The notes: generated from the sequence alone by a model not told the origin. DNA of 64,000 nucleotides from Silvimonas soli (GCF_030035605.1 NZ_CP106736.1:3655001-3719000); one strand, 5' to 3'. Shown: positions 42,724-52,283, counted from the first letter of the stretch. Translations and numbers: made by a program.

Positions 42724-44142
42724 ATGACCACACTCAAAACCATCACCACCGATGTTGCAGTTATTGGCGCAGGCACGGCTGGCCTGGCGGCTTACCGCGC
42801 AGCCAAAGCCAATGGCAAGCAAGTGATCATGATCGAAGGTGGCCCTTATGGCACAACCTGTGCCCGCGTGGGCTGCATGCCCTCCAAACTGCTGATCGCC
42901 GCCGCCGAGGCCGCACATGAATTGCGTCACACCGCGCCGTTTGGCGTACATGTTGATGGTGAAATCCGCATTGATCGGCGTGAAGTGATGGACCGCGTAA
43001 AACGCGAACGTGATCGCTTTGTCGGCTTTGTGGTCAACAGCGTCGATGGCATCCCGGCGCAAGACAAACTCGCTGGTTTCGCCCGCTTTGTGGATAACAC
43101 TACATTGCAAGTTGGCTTTGATGGTGGCGAGCAAGTTTTGGTCAAAGCCTCCCGCGTGGTCATCGCGACGGGTTCCAGCCCAGCGATTCCAGAACCGTTC
43201 AAAGTGTTTGGTGACCGGCTGGTAGTGAATGATGACGTTTTCAGCTGGGACACATTGCCGCAAAGCGTGGCGGTATTCGGCCCCGGTGTAATCGGTCTGG
43301 AACTGGGCCAGGCACTGTCGCGTCTTGGCGTGAAGGTCCGCTTGTTTGGTTTGCGCGGCGGGGTCGGCCCGCTGAGCGACCCACAGATTCGCGATTACGC
43401 CAAGGCTGCGTTCAAACAAGAATTCTATTTTGATCCGGATGCCGAAATCATCAGCATGGCGCGTGATGGCGACGAGGCTGTCATCACCTTCCGAAATTTG
43501 CAGGGAGAAGTGGTAACTGAGCGCTTTGAATACGTACTGGCCGCAACCGGTCGCACGCCAAATGTACGCAATATGGGCCTGGAAGATATCGGTCTGGAAC
43601 TGGACGAGCGCGGCATCCCCAAGTTTGACGCCGACACGTTGCAATGTGGCCAGTCGCCCATCTTTATCGCCGGAGATGCCAACAACTTCCTGCCGCTGCT
43701 GCATGAAGCGGCGGACCAAGGCAAAACTGCGGGTACCAACGCGGCGACTTACCCGGTGGTGCAAGCCGGTTTGCGCCGGGCCATGATTGCGGTGGTGTTC
43801 TCGGACCCGCAAATCGCCATTGTTGGCAAACGCTTTGCGGATCTGCAGCCCGGTACGTTTGTGACCGGTGAGGTCAGCTTTGAAGATCAGGGCCGCAGCC
43901 GTGTCATGCTCAAGAACCGGGGCCTGATGCACGTTTATGCCGATAAAGTCAGCGGCAAGTTCCTCGGCGCAGAGTGGATCGGCCCGCGTGCCGAAAACAT
44001 CGCCCACTTGCTGAGCTGGGCCGTACAGCAAGACATGGCGATTGCGCAGATGCTGGATATGCCGTTTTACCACCCGGTAGTAGAAGAGGGCGTGCGCACC
44101 GCACTGCGTGATGCCGCAGCCGCGCTGGCACAAGCCGCTTAA
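42724..44142 (+). CDS. Dihydrolipoyl-dehydrogenase-like flavoprotein
   Basis: A 472-residue pyridine-nucleotide disulphide oxidoreductase: FAD-binding VAVIGAGTAGLAAYRAAK, redox pair Cys46-x4-Cys51 in GTTCARVGCMPSK, NAD-binding VAVFGPGVIGLELGQALSRLG, and a C-terminal dimerisation domain with HPVVEEGVRTAL supplying the His-Glu dyad. It lacks a lipoyl domain and is not next to any 2-oxoacid dehydrogenase genes. Its position behind the peroxiredoxin-glutaredoxin suggests a role in thiol/glutathione reduction, but annotation as dihydrolipoyl dehydrogenase is the safe family call. Confidence 0.87.
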   Translation: MTTLKTITTDVAVIGAGTAGLAAYRAAKANGKQVIMIEGGPYGTTCARVGCMPSKLLIAAAEAAHELRHTAPFGVHVDGEIRIDRREVMDRVKRERDRFVGFVVNSVDGIPAQDKLAGFARFVDNTTLQVGFDGGEQVLVKASRVVIATGSSPAIPEPFKVFGDRLVVNDDVFSWDTLPQSVAVFGPGVIGLELGQALSRLGVKVRLFGLRGGVGPLSDPQIRDYAKAAFKQEFYFDPDAEIISMARDGDEAVITFRNLQGEVVTERFEYVLAATGRTPNVRNMGLEDIGLELDERGIPKFDADTLQCGQSPIFIAGDANNFLPLLHEAADQGKTAGTNAATYPVVQAGLRRAMIAVVFSDPQIAIVGKRFADLQPGTFVTGEVSFEDQGRSRVMLKNRGLMHVYADKVSGKFLGAEWIGPRAENIAHLLSWAVQQDMAIAQMLDMPFYHPVVEEGVRTALRDAAAALAQAA

Positions 44143-44186
44143 GTTACGGTGCGCCGGGTTTTCCGGTTATGTAGCTCCACTTCAAT

Positions 44187-44216
44187 AAACAGGCTCCCCG
44201 ATGGGAGCCTGTTTTT
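44187..44216. terminator. Terminator after the flavoprotein gene
   Basis: AAACAGGCTCCC, a 4-base loop, GGGAGCCTGTTTTTGTTT. Confidence 0.9.
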
Positions 44217-44390
44217 GTTTGCTGGCGGGCGATTATGCCGCGCGCCTGCCGCCAATCCGCTCATGATGACAGCATAAATTGTCCGGTCCATGCTGACAGC
44301 AGCACCAGAGCAAGACTGATCCTGTGGCGAACGCAGCACGCGGATCATGAAGGTTTGCTCCGGGTGAGCTGATCCGAAGAGGAGAGCATC

Positions 44391-44582
44391 ATGTTCGTTC
44401 CTTCGCGTTCCGTGAATTTGCTGGTTGCCGCCTCCGTACTTGGTGGCATGGCGGGGTTGTATGCTGAAAAAGACTGGATCGACAATCCGCGCTCACGCTT
44501 GCCGGATGTAGAGCGTCCGTTCTCTGATCCGCTTGATGCCGATTTACTGCCTTTGCTGGCGGATGGGCCGCTTTGGCATTAA
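44391..44582 (+). CDS. Small uncharacterised protein, possibly exported
   Basis: A 63-residue open frame with a strong ribosome site (GAGGAGAG) 6 bases before the ATG, which is why I list it. It has a hydrophobic N-terminal stretch (residues 8-24, VNLLVAASVLGGMAGLY), then a charged, proline-rich tail. No family recognised. It could be a small anchored or secreted peptide; a spurious frame cannot be ruled out. Confidence 0.5.
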   Translation: MFVPSRSVNLLVAASVLGGMAGLYAEKDWIDNPRSRLPDVERPFSDPLDADLLPLLADGPLWH

Positions 44583-44810
44583 GCACAAACCCAATACGTC
44601 AAATACCGCCCAAATACTTCTGACCGACGCTTCCCAAGTGCGGCGCGACTGTGGCCGCGCGTGGCGCACATGCCCGATCGATTAAAAATCAGGGTTTTGC
44701 TGCCGAGTGCAGCACTCGCCAAGTGTCAGACATCACCCTGGCATTACAACTGAGACCCGTCCCCGGTATCATCTGGGCCTTCGCTTGTAAAAGGCCTACC
44801 GGATCAACCC

Positions 44811-47177
44811 ATGGTTTCCGTTCAGAACAAGAAAAACCCGCTGCGTGCGGCGCGCGGCAGTATTTTGCTGTTTTTGCTGGGCCTGCTGGCCGCACTGGCT
44901 GTACTGGCCGTGCTTGGGGTCGCCTACGTCGTGCTGTTGATGGGCCCTAAATTGCCCGATCTGGATGCGCTGACCAACTTCCAGCCTAAAGTGCCGTTGC
45001 GGGTTTACACCGAAGATCACGTACTGATTGGTGAGTTCGGTGAAGAACGCCGTAGCCTGGTCAAGTTTCAGGACATTCCCGATGTCATGAAAAAGGCCGT
45101 GCTGGCCATTGAGGACTACCGCTTTTACCAACATGGTGGCGTGGACTTCATGGGTATTGCCCGTGCCGGTGTGGCTGACGTCATGCACGGTGGCGCGGCG
45201 CAGGGCGCCAGTACCATCACCATGCAGGTGGCCCGTAATTTCTTCCTCTCCCGCGATAAAACTTACTCGCGCAAGATTTACGAAATGCTGCTGGCGTACA
45301 AGATCGAAGCTGCGCTCAGCAAAGACCAGATTCTTGAGTTGTACATGAACCAGATTTTCCTGGGTCAACGTGCGTACGGCTTTGCCAGTGCCGCGCGCGT
45401 GTATTTTGGCAAAGACCTCAAGGACATCTCGCTGCCTGAAGCCGCCATGTTGGCCGGTCTGCCCAAGGCACCGTCCGCTTATAACCCGGTGGTAAACCCC
45501 AAGCGCGCCAAGATTCGCCAGGAATACATCCTCAAGCGCATGTACGAACTGCAGTACATCACCAAAGACCAGTATGACGAGGCGGTCAAAGCGCCAATTC
45601 ACGTGGTGGAAAGTGGCGGCCAGTTTGCGGTACACGGCGAGTACATTGCCGAAATGGTGCGCCAGACCCTGTACGGCCAGTACAAGGAAGATGCTTATAC
45701 CAAGGGCTTTAGCGTCACCACCACGGTGAACTCGGTCGATCAGACCGCTGCCTACAAAGCGGTGCGTAGCGGGGTGATGGATTACGACCGTCGCCACGGC
45801 TATCGCGGCCCGGAAGGCACAATGGAGCTGCCGCTCGATGCCGATGCCCAGCAAGACGCCATTGACGACACACTCAATCAGCATCCGGACAACGATGAAC
45901 TGCTGGCTGCGGTTGTGATCAGCGCCAATGCCAAGGAAGTCGTGGCGGTGCCCTCCGACGGCGAACGCGTAACGATTACTGGCGATGGCTTGAAGTTTGC
46001 CGCCAACTCGCTCAAGGCAAGCGCCAAGAATCCGATTCGCGCCGGTTCGGTTATCCGCATTACCCAGGATGCCAAGGGCAATTGGCAGATTTCGCAAATG
46101 CCGCAAGTCGAAGGCGCATTGATTGCGTTGGCGCCAGACAACGGTGCAATCAAGGCACTCGTTGGCGGCTTTGAGGCCGATGGCAGCAAGTTCAACCATG
46201 TCACGCAGGCGTGGCGCCAACCAGGTTCCACCTTCAAGCCGTTCATTTATTCGGCGGCGCTGGAGAAGGGCGTCGGCCCGGCCACGCTGGTCAACGACGC
46301 CTCGTTCACCTTGCCACCGGCCACGCCGGATCAGGAAGCCTGGTCGCCCAAGGATGATGACCAACCGGAAGGCCCGATTACGTTGCGTCGCGGTTTGCAG
46401 AAATCCAAGAATCTGGTGGCAGTGCGTACGCTCAATTTCATTGGTCCGGTTTACGCCCAGCAATACATCACGCGCTTTGGTTTTGATGCGGCCAAAAACC
46501 CGGCTTACCTGCCGATGGCGCTGGGTGCCGGTGCGGTCACGCCACTACAACTGGCCAATGGTTATGCGGTGTTTGCCAATGGCGGCTTTCGGGTTAATCC
46601 GTGGCTGATCTCCGAAGTGCGTGACGCCCGTGGCAATGTGCTGTCCAAAGCCAAGCCAGTGGTGGCCAGTAAAGACGCACCGCGGGTGATTGATGCCCGT
46701 AACGCGTATGTCATGGATAGCCTGCTGCAAACCGTGGCGCAACGCGGCACCGGCGCGGGCTCCAATGTACTGGGCCGGAGCGACCTTGCTGGCAAAACCG
46801 GTACCACCAACGATGCGGTAGATGGCTGGTTTGCTGGTTATCAACACACGCTGGTAGCCGTCACGTGGCTGGGGTACGACCAGCCCAAGAGCCTGGGTAG
46901 CCGTGAATTTGGCGCGCAACTGGCCTTGCCATTGTGGGTCTCGTTCATGGGTAAAGCGCTGCAAGGTGTGCCGCAATATCAAATGACACAGCCGGATAAC
47001 CTGCTGACCATTGATGGCGAGCTTTATTTTGACAACATGACGCCGGGCAATGGTTTTGTGGCCGGGATCGATTTGGGCGCGGGCGACGCGGCTGATCCAG
47101 ACCAGCCAACAGCCAGCGCGCCAACAGCGGACGAGATTTCCGACAAACAAAAAGTAATCGACATGTTCAAGAATTGA
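44811..47177 (+). CDS. mrcA: Penicillin-binding protein 1A
   Basis: A 788-residue bifunctional class A PBP (also called ponA) that polymerises and cross-links peptidoglycan. A membrane anchor (about 20-45) is followed by a GT51 transglycosylase domain with catalytic Glu101 in EDYRFYQHGG and GASTITMQVARNFFLSR, an OB-like insert typical of PBP1A, and a transpeptidase domain with Ser473 in STFK, SKN in QKSKNLVAVR, and KTG at Lys662. All catalytic motifs are intact. Confidence 0.96.
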   Translation: MVSVQNKKNPLRAARGSILLFLLGLLAALAVLAVLGVAYVVLLMGPKLPDLDALTNFQPKVPLRVYTEDHVLIGEFGEERRSLVKFQDIPDVMKKAVLAIEDYRFYQHGGVDFMGIARAGVADVMHGGAAQGASTITMQVARNFFLSRDKTYSRKIYEMLLAYKIEAALSKDQILELYMNQIFLGQRAYGFASAARVYFGKDLKDISLPEAAMLAGLPKAPSAYNPVVNPKRAKIRQEYILKRMYELQYITKDQYDEAVKAPIHVVESGGQFAVHGEYIAEMVRQTLYGQYKEDAYTKGFSVTTTVNSVDQTAAYKAVRSGVMDYDRRHGYRGPEGTMELPLDADAQQDAIDDTLNQHPDNDELLAAVVISANAKEVVAVPSDGERVTITGDGLKFAANSLKASAKNPIRAGSVIRITQDAKGNWQISQMPQVEGALIALAPDNGAIKALVGGFEADGSKFNHVTQAWRQPGSTFKPFIYSAALEKGVGPATLVNDASFTLPPATPDQEAWSPKDDDQPEGPITLRRGLQKSKNLVAVRTLNFIGPVYAQQYITRFGFDAAKNPAYLPMALGAGAVTPLQLANGYAVFANGGFRVNPWLISEVRDARGNVLSKAKPVVASKDAPRVIDARNAYVMDSLLQTVAQRGTGAGSNVLGRSDLAGKTGTTNDAVDGWFAGYQHTLVAVTWLGYDQPKSLGSREFGAQLALPLWVSFMGKALQGVPQYQMTQPDNLLTIDGELYFDNMTPGNGFVAGIDLGAGDAADPDQPTASAPTADEISDKQKVIDMFKN

Positions 47178-47486
47178 TCTCTTCAATAATTGATGGGTCT
47201 AATTAATTTTTTAATTGTTTTCGTTATTTGAAAGCTAATCAGAAAAAAAGCATGCAAGCGTTTCGCTTCATGCTTTTTTTTCGTGAAAAATACCGTTTGT
47301 CAGATAAAAGCTGATGTCCTAAAGAAGCGTAAGTCCTTGCCGATATGAAGATTATTCCAGTTGAGACATTGAGTTCGATGCTGGGTTAATTGATTAACCA
47401 TATTTGCTTTGCGGTTATGATGATGGAATATTACTGAGGCGGAATTGAACCCGCCCATGTTTTAACTCACCGGGTAATACACTGCC
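47178..47486. other. Gap between PBP1A and chemoreceptor genes
   Basis: 309 AT-rich bases with the terminator at 47243-47280. I see no sigma-28 promoter (TAAAGTTT-N11-GCCGATAA type) in front of the chemoreceptor. Confidence 0.55.
47243..47280. terminator. Terminator after mrcA
   Basis: AAAAAAAGCATG, one bulged C, AAGCG, a 3-base loop, CGCTTCATGCTTTTTTT. Confidence 0.88.
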
Positions 47487-49097
47487 ATGTCCATCGGAAA
47501 GCGTCTTCTTCTTCTCATCGGTTTTTTCATTGCGGGTCTGGTGTTCATTCTGGCCGTGGGTATCTGGCAGCTGGGGAAAATGGACGACCGCGTTGTCCAG
47601 CTGAATAAAGATGTGGTGCCCAGTATTCTGGCAATTAAAAACGCGTCTGAAAATTATCAGCGGATGCGGGTTTCGCTATTTCGCCACTTGGTAGTCAAAA
47701 CCGCTGAAGAAAAAACCAGCCTTGCGCAGAAAATTGCCGGACAGGATCAACAGATCAAAGAAGAACTGGAAAGCTATAAATCATTGATTTCCGACGACCA
47801 GGATAAAACACTGCTGGATGCGGATATCGCTGCGTATAACGCCTATCTGGTCCTCCAGAAAAACATGCTGGATGCTTCCAGTGGCAGTACGCCTGAGCAG
47901 GGTATTGCGCTGATGATGTCTTCGTATAACGATCAATTGAAAGTAACCGACGCTTTTGCCGCACATGCCAAATATAACAATGACCTGGGTAACAAGGCGC
48001 GAGATGCGGCTCAGGCCACTTACAGCTCCGCTTTATATTTGCTGATTGGTCTGGGTGTTCTTGTGTTGGTGGGCGCGGTCATATTCAGCGTGCTGATTTA
48101 CCGTTCCGTAACTACACCACTGGCCGCCATGCGCAATGGCATTGAAGCCGTGGAAAGCCGCCTGGATTTCCGTAACCGGGTTAACGGATCTGGCCGTGAC
48201 GAAGTGGGCGTCACCATCCGCGCATTCAACAAGCTGCAAGACAAAGTGCAGAACAGCCTCAAGCAACTGCGAGGTGCCAGCACCAGCGTGGCGGGCTCCG
48301 CCACGCAATTGTCGGATGCCAGCGAACAGGTGGCCAAAGCCGCAGCCGCACAAAGCGAAGCGACCGCCAGCATGGCAGCTTCGATTGAAGAAATGACGGT
48401 CAGCATCACCCATGTTTCTGATCGGGCAGGCGAGGCACAGCATTTGGCCGACGAATCGGGCAAGCTGGTCAAAACCGGTCGCACCATCATTGGCCGCACT
48501 GCGGACGAAATCAACCGCATTGCCGACGGTGTGGGCGTGGCCGCAGAACGGCTGACCCAGCTAGAACAACAAACCCAGCAGATTTCCTCTGTGGTCCGGG
48601 TGATTCGCGACGTGGCAGATCAAACCAATTTGCTGGCGCTGAACGCTGCCATTGAAGCCGCACGTGCTGGCGAAACCGGCCGGGGCTTTGCGGTGGTGGC
48701 CGATGAAGTACGCAAACTGGCAGAACGTACAGCCCAATCCACTGCGGAAATCAGCAAGATAATTGAATCGGTCGGAGAAAGCGCCCAACGCACGGTCGCC
48801 GGCATGAATGAGGCGGTCGAGCTGGTGCATTCGGGCGTGGCGCAAGCGGGTGAGGCGCGGACGGTGATCGAGCAAATTGGCGAGCATGCGGGGCGCACGG
48901 TGGATATGGTGTCGGATATCTCCGCTGCCTTGCGCGAGCAATCGCAGGCCAGTTCCAACATTGCGCAACAAGTCGAACGCATTGCGCAGATGACTGACGA
49001 AAACAGTGCCATCGCTGGTAACACCAGTGAAGCAGCTCGTAACCTGGGGCGTCTGGCTGAAGAAATGGAAAAAGAAACCGCGCAGTATCAGCTCTGA
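47487..49097 (+). CDS. Methyl-accepting chemotaxis protein
   Basis: A 536-residue receptor. TM1 (about 8-30) and TM2 (about 178-200) flank a periplasmic four-helix-bundle ligand domain (4HB_MCP type). A HAMP domain (about 202-255) and a long cytoplasmic signalling hairpin follow, whose tip reads VADQTNLLALNAAIEAARAG and continues GRGFAVVADEVRKLAERTAQS. There is no C-terminal NWETF-like tether for CheR. It signals to CheA; the ligand is unknown. No other che genes are nearby. Confidence 0.94.
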   Translation: MSIGKRLLLLIGFFIAGLVFILAVGIWQLGKMDDRVVQLNKDVVPSILAIKNASENYQRMRVSLFRHLVVKTAEEKTSLAQKIAGQDQQIKEELESYKSLISDDQDKTLLDADIAAYNAYLVLQKNMLDASSGSTPEQGIALMMSSYNDQLKVTDAFAAHAKYNNDLGNKARDAAQATYSSALYLLIGLGVLVLVGAVIFSVLIYRSVTTPLAAMRNGIEAVESRLDFRNRVNGSGRDEVGVTIRAFNKLQDKVQNSLKQLRGASTSVAGSATQLSDASEQVAKAAAAQSEATASMAASIEEMTVSITHVSDRAGEAQHLADESGKLVKTGRTIIGRTADEINRIADGVGVAAERLTQLEQQTQQISSVVRVIRDVADQTNLLALNAAIEAARAGETGRGFAVVADEVRKLAERTAQSTAEISKIIESVGESAQRTVAGMNEAVELVHSGVAQAGEARTVIEQIGEHAGRTVDMVSDISAALREQSQASSNIAQQVERIAQMTDENSAIAGNTSEAARNLGRLAEEMEKETAQYQL

Positions 49098-49116
49098 TCC
49101 TGAGTGGCGATGTGCG

Positions 49117-49145
49117 AAAAAAAGCAGCCTGTTGGCTGCTTTTTT
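49117..49145. terminator. Terminator after the chemoreceptor gene
   Basis: AAAAAAAGCAGCC, a 4-base loop, GGCTGCTTTTTT. It also faces the convergent HiPIP gene. Confidence 0.9.
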
Positions 49146-49194
49146 AATTTATTGGCGTCCGTCCCGGCTCATCAGGGCTGACGCGGTGGCGTGA

Positions 49195-49500
49195 CTACAT
49201 CACATACTGGTTACACCAGCCGCCGCCTTGCACCAGCTTGCCTTTGATCAAGCTACAGGAGCCGGTCGGGCCACCATCCGGTGAGTTATAGAGTTCACAG
49301 GTATCGCAACGCTGCCCGCTGGCCCAGCTCGGGTTTTTGGCTTTGTCGACCGTCGTGGCATCGGCCACATACGCCAGCTTGATCGCTTCCGGGTCTGTTT
49401 CTGCCAGCAATGGGTCCTGCGCATGGGCGTGGCGCGCCAGCATGACCGCGACGCCAGCGGCGGGCAGGGTTTTCAGCAAAAAGTCTCGACGGCTGCTCAT
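49195..49500 (-). CDS. High-potential iron-sulphur protein (HiPIP)
   Basis: A 101-residue periplasmic 4Fe-4S electron carrier. A twin-arginine signal peptide is visible (SSRRDFLLKTLPAAG...ARHAHA), so it is exported folded by Tat. The four cluster cysteines are in CDTCELYN, TGSCSL and GGWCNQYV, with the family spacing. I use ATG 49500 with GGAG upstream; 16 more in-frame codons are not signal-like. HiPIPs shuttle electrons between bc1 and terminal oxidases or reaction centres; the partner here is unknown. Confidence 0.93.
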   Translation of the reverse strand: MSSRRDFLLKTLPAAGVAVMLARHAHAQDPLLAETDPEAIKLAYVADATTVDKAKNPSWASGQRCDTCELYNSPDGGPTGSCSLIKGKLVQGGGWCNQYVM

Positions 49501-49592
49501 GCGTAGTTTCTCCAGATGGCCCAGATGGTTCTGGCCGATAGATGTCATTCAAACGCGCGAGCAGGCATTGCGCTGACCGTGCTCAGAGCGAT

Positions 49593-50132
49593 TTACCAGA
49601 TGCCTGGCAACATGCGCGCCGTGTGATTGCTGTAATCAGACCACGTGCTGCCAAAAATCTGCCTGAGCGCTGCATCCTCATGCCGGGCTTTCCACATGAA
49701 GGCCACCAGCACCAGCACCACTATCCACAGCGCTTGCCAGCCATGTGCCAGGGCCGTGCCAGCAAAGGCCACAACAAAGAAACTGTAGAAAGGATGACGG
49801 ATGCGCCGGTACAGCCCGCAGGTAATCAGCGGCTGCGGATCAGGCAGGCCAGCGGGCGCGGTCCATGCGGCCCCCAGCATGCGCCGGGCCCGGTACATGC
49901 CCGCCAGCCCCACAACCAGCAGCAGCAGCGATAACACCTGCTCCAGCGTGCTGTTGCTGGGGTCGTATTGATTGAGCAGCACAAAGCCACCAAAAATCAG
50001 CAGCACTTGCACCAGCCACGCCCAGGCATGTTGCGGGGTTTGCCCTTGCTTGATGCCGCCAGCAAAAAAGATCCACCAGATGGCCCAGACCAGCCAGCCA
50101 AGGCCGTGCCAGGCAAGAATATGCTCGAACAT
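49593..50132 (-). CDS. ICMT/PEMT-like membrane methyltransferase
   Basis: A 179-residue integral membrane protein with four or five hydrophobic segments and the C-terminal signature of isoprenylcysteine/phospholipid methyltransferases: LITCGLYRRIRHPFYSFFVVAFAG, later RHEDAALRQIFGSTWSDYSNHT (the RHPxY and Glu/Tyr residues bind SAM). In bacteria the substrates are unknown. GGAGGA directly before ATG 50132 fixes the start, removing 16 residues from the longest frame. Confidence 0.83.
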   Translation of the reverse strand: MFEHILAWHGLGWLVWAIWWIFFAGGIKQGQTPQHAWAWLVQVLLIFGGFVLLNQYDPSNSTLEQVLSLLLLVVGLAGMYRARRMLGAAWTAPAGLPDPQPLITCGLYRRIRHPFYSFFVVAFAGTALAHGWQALWIVVLVLVAFMWKARHEDAALRQIFGSTWSDYSNHTARMLPGIW

Positions 50133-50388
50133 GACTCCTCCGTCCCACCGGCTGCCGCGTGTTGTGCATGTGTAGTCCATGCGCGTCGGTCAGCCTTGTT
50201 TTGCTATTTGTTGTGTAAATGGCTGTTTGAATGCAAATGGTGCCGGGGCAAATTATGGGCTCGCTCCATGACAACGGCAATGGCCCTGCAGTACGGTAAT
50301 GACCTTGCAACAAGACTGTCATGAAGACCAGCTAGCGTAGGCAGTTTATGCAACGTGCATTGTTGCGCTATCCAAGGGGAGCGGGTGT

Positions 50389-51399
50389 GTGGAGATAGGT
50401 CATTTCGGCGGTTACGGGGCTGACGCTAGCGGCCTGGTGTGCGGTTTTTTGTTCAGTCCGGCCGGTGTCAGCGCGCTGACCTCGGATGCCGCCAAAGACT
50501 GGCTGGCGCAACCGGCGCCGCCAGACCAGTTCATCTGGCTGCATTTCAACATAGCGCAGGCCGCCACCGCGCGCTGGATGGATGAGCATCTGCCGCTGCC
50601 CGAAGCCTTTCATCAATCGTTAAGCATGGCCAGTCGTTCTTCGCGGGTTGAGCTGGAAGGGGAGTCGTTATTGGCGGTGCTCAATGATGTGTTGTTTGAG
50701 TTTTCGTTTGACGCCGCCGAGATATCCACCCTGTGGCTGTGTCTGGATTGCCGCATGGTTATCAGCGCCCGCACCAAGCCGCTGCGCTCAATCGACCGCT
50801 TGCGCGAGGCGGTGCGCGGTGGTGTCAATCTGCGCTCGCCGGTGGATTTGCTGGTGCGTTTGCTGAGTTTGCAGGCCAGTGTGCTGGAGCAGATCGTGCG
50901 CGATTCGGCGCAGGAGGTTGATCGCATTGAAGACCGCTTGCTGGCAGATCGACTGGAGCGCCGTCGGGTCAACTTGGGCAGCTTGCGACGTGTGCTGGTC
51001 CGCCTGCAACGTTTGCTGGCACCTGAACCCGCCGCACTGTTTCGCTTGCTGAGTCGGCCGCCCAAGTGGATTGCCGAGGCCGATGTCAACGAGTTGCGCC
51101 AATCCACCGAAGAGTTCGCCGCTGTGCTGACCGATCTGGCCGCGCTGCACGAGCGAATCAAACTCTTGCAGGAAGAAATTGCCGCACATATCAACGAGCA
51201 AGATAACCGCAGCTTGTTCGTGCTGACTATCGTGACCGTGCTGGCATTGCCCTTCAATATCATCGCCGGTCTGCTGGGGATGAACGTAGGCGGCATCCCG
51301 TTTGCCCAGCATGCCAACGGCTTCTGGATTGTGGTGGGCGTAGTGGCAACGGTGACCGGTACTGCCGGTTGGTACGCCTGGCGCAAATGGCGGGAGTGA
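50389..51399 (+). CDS. CorA-family divalent cation transporter (ZntB-like)
   Basis: A 336-residue transporter. The cytoplasmic N-terminal domain and long helix (about 1-270) precede two C-terminal TM helices (about 275-300 and 310-330). The pore signature is the GMN motif in IAGLLGMNVGGIPF. The loop lacks the MPEL sequence of Mg2+ CorA and instead reads GGIPFAQHANGFW, which fits ZntB-type zinc transporters. The start is a GTG with GGGGA 8 bases upstream. Confidence 0.88.
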   Translation: MEIGHFGGYGADASGLVCGFLFSPAGVSALTSDAAKDWLAQPAPPDQFIWLHFNIAQAATARWMDEHLPLPEAFHQSLSMASRSSRVELEGESLLAVLNDVLFEFSFDAAEISTLWLCLDCRMVISARTKPLRSIDRLREAVRGGVNLRSPVDLLVRLLSLQASVLEQIVRDSAQEVDRIEDRLLADRLERRRVNLGSLRRVLVRLQRLLAPEPAALFRLLSRPPKWIAEADVNELRQSTEEFAAVLTDLAALHERIKLLQEEIAAHINEQDNRSLFVLTIVTVLALPFNIIAGLLGMNVGGIPFAQHANGFWIVVGVVATVTGTAGWYAWRKWRE

Positions 51400-51408
51400 G
51401 GCGCCAGC

Positions 51409-51759
51409 TCAGATCAAGGCTACGCCAAAGCGGCGCATGACCAGCGCAAACAAGCCAAAGCAAACAATCGTGAAGACAGCGCTGCCAGCCATGGCTGGCC
51501 AGAAGCCAAACCGGGCAAATAGCCACGGAAACAACAAGAACATCGGCAGCGTCGGCAACACGTACCAGAAGGTATACCAGGCATGATTGGCAATCTTGCT
51601 GGCAGGTTGCCTTTCGAAATACAGCCAGCACAAGGTCAGCAGCGTGACCAGCGGCAGGGATGCGATGAGCGCTCCCAGCTTGTCGCTGCGTTTGGCTATT
51701 TCGGACACGGCCACCACCACTGCGGCGGTGACCAGATATTTGATGATGAGATAAGGCAT
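51409..51759 (-). CDS. DUF3147 small membrane protein
   Basis: A 116-residue inner-membrane protein with four hydrophobic segments; MPYLIIKYLVTAAVVVAVSE and SLPLVTLLTLCWLYFE are typical of DUF3147, a family of unknown function. I use ATG 51759; the 25 residues before it overlap the 3' end of the GNAT gene in another frame. It follows the GNAT gene by 38 bases in the same direction, so the two are likely co-transcribed. Confidence 0.8.
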   Translation of the reverse strand: MPYLIIKYLVTAAVVVAVSEIAKRSDKLGALIASLPLVTLLTLCWLYFERQPASKIANHAWYTFWYVLPTLPMFLLFPWLFARFGFWPAMAGSAVFTIVCFGLFALVMRRFGVALI

Positions 51760-51797
51760 CGGGTTACCACGTGGCACTGGCTTGGGGTTTGGCGGAA

Positions 51798-52283
51798 TTA
51801 CAGCAATACCTGCCAGAAACCGGCATCCAGCCATTGTTCAAATTTGCGGCCGACTTCGTTAAAGTGCGCCACTTTGCGAAATCCGCAACGCTCATGAAAT
51901 GCCACGCTGGCCGGATTGGGCAATGCAATGCAGCCAATGACTGCATGAAACTGGCGCGCGCGCAGTTCATCCAGCAGCGCGGTATATAGCGGCGTACCAA
52001 TCCCGCCTTTAAGCGAATCGGCACGCAGATAAATGGTGCTTTCCACCGTGTGACGATACGCCGGGCGACCGCGCCAGACCGTGCCATAGGCGTAACCCAC
52101 CACGCCAGACTCGGTTTCAGCTACCAGCCATGGATAGTGTGCGATTACATCGTTAATGCGTTTTTGCATATCGGCCGCGGCGACCGGGTGTTGCTCGAAG
52201 CTGATGGCGGTATTGACGACGTAATAGTTGTAGATATCGCAGATGGCTTGGGCGTCAGACGGTTGGACAGGGCGGATTTGCAT
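51798..52283 (-). CDS. GNAT N-acetyltransferase (phosphinothricin-type)
   Basis: A 161-residue GNAT enzyme of the PAT/YncA-like group, which acetylates small amines such as phosphinothricin or methionine sulphoximine. Seen here: IRPVQPSDAQAICDIYNYYVVNTAISFEQ (N-terminal region of the family), STIYLRADSLKGGIGTPLYTALLDELR (acetyl-CoA loop, with GGIGTPL in place of the usual QxxGxG/A) and GCIALPNPASVAFHERCGFRKVAH. Substrate uncertain. Confidence 0.87.
   Translation of the reverse strand: MQIRPVQPSDAQAICDIYNYYVVNTAISFEQHPVAAADMQKRINDVIAHYPWLVAETESGVVGYAYGTVWRGRPAYRHTVESTIYLRADSLKGGIGTPLYTALLDELRARQFHAVIGCIALPNPASVAFHERCGFRKVAHFNEVGRKFEQWLDAGFWQVLL

Noticed and set aside
42718..44133. 471-codon minus-strand frame opposite the flavoprotein, and similar frames at 44796-46463 and 54211-55473 (plus)
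   Set aside because: All lie exactly over well-supported genes and look like their complements; none has a plausible start.
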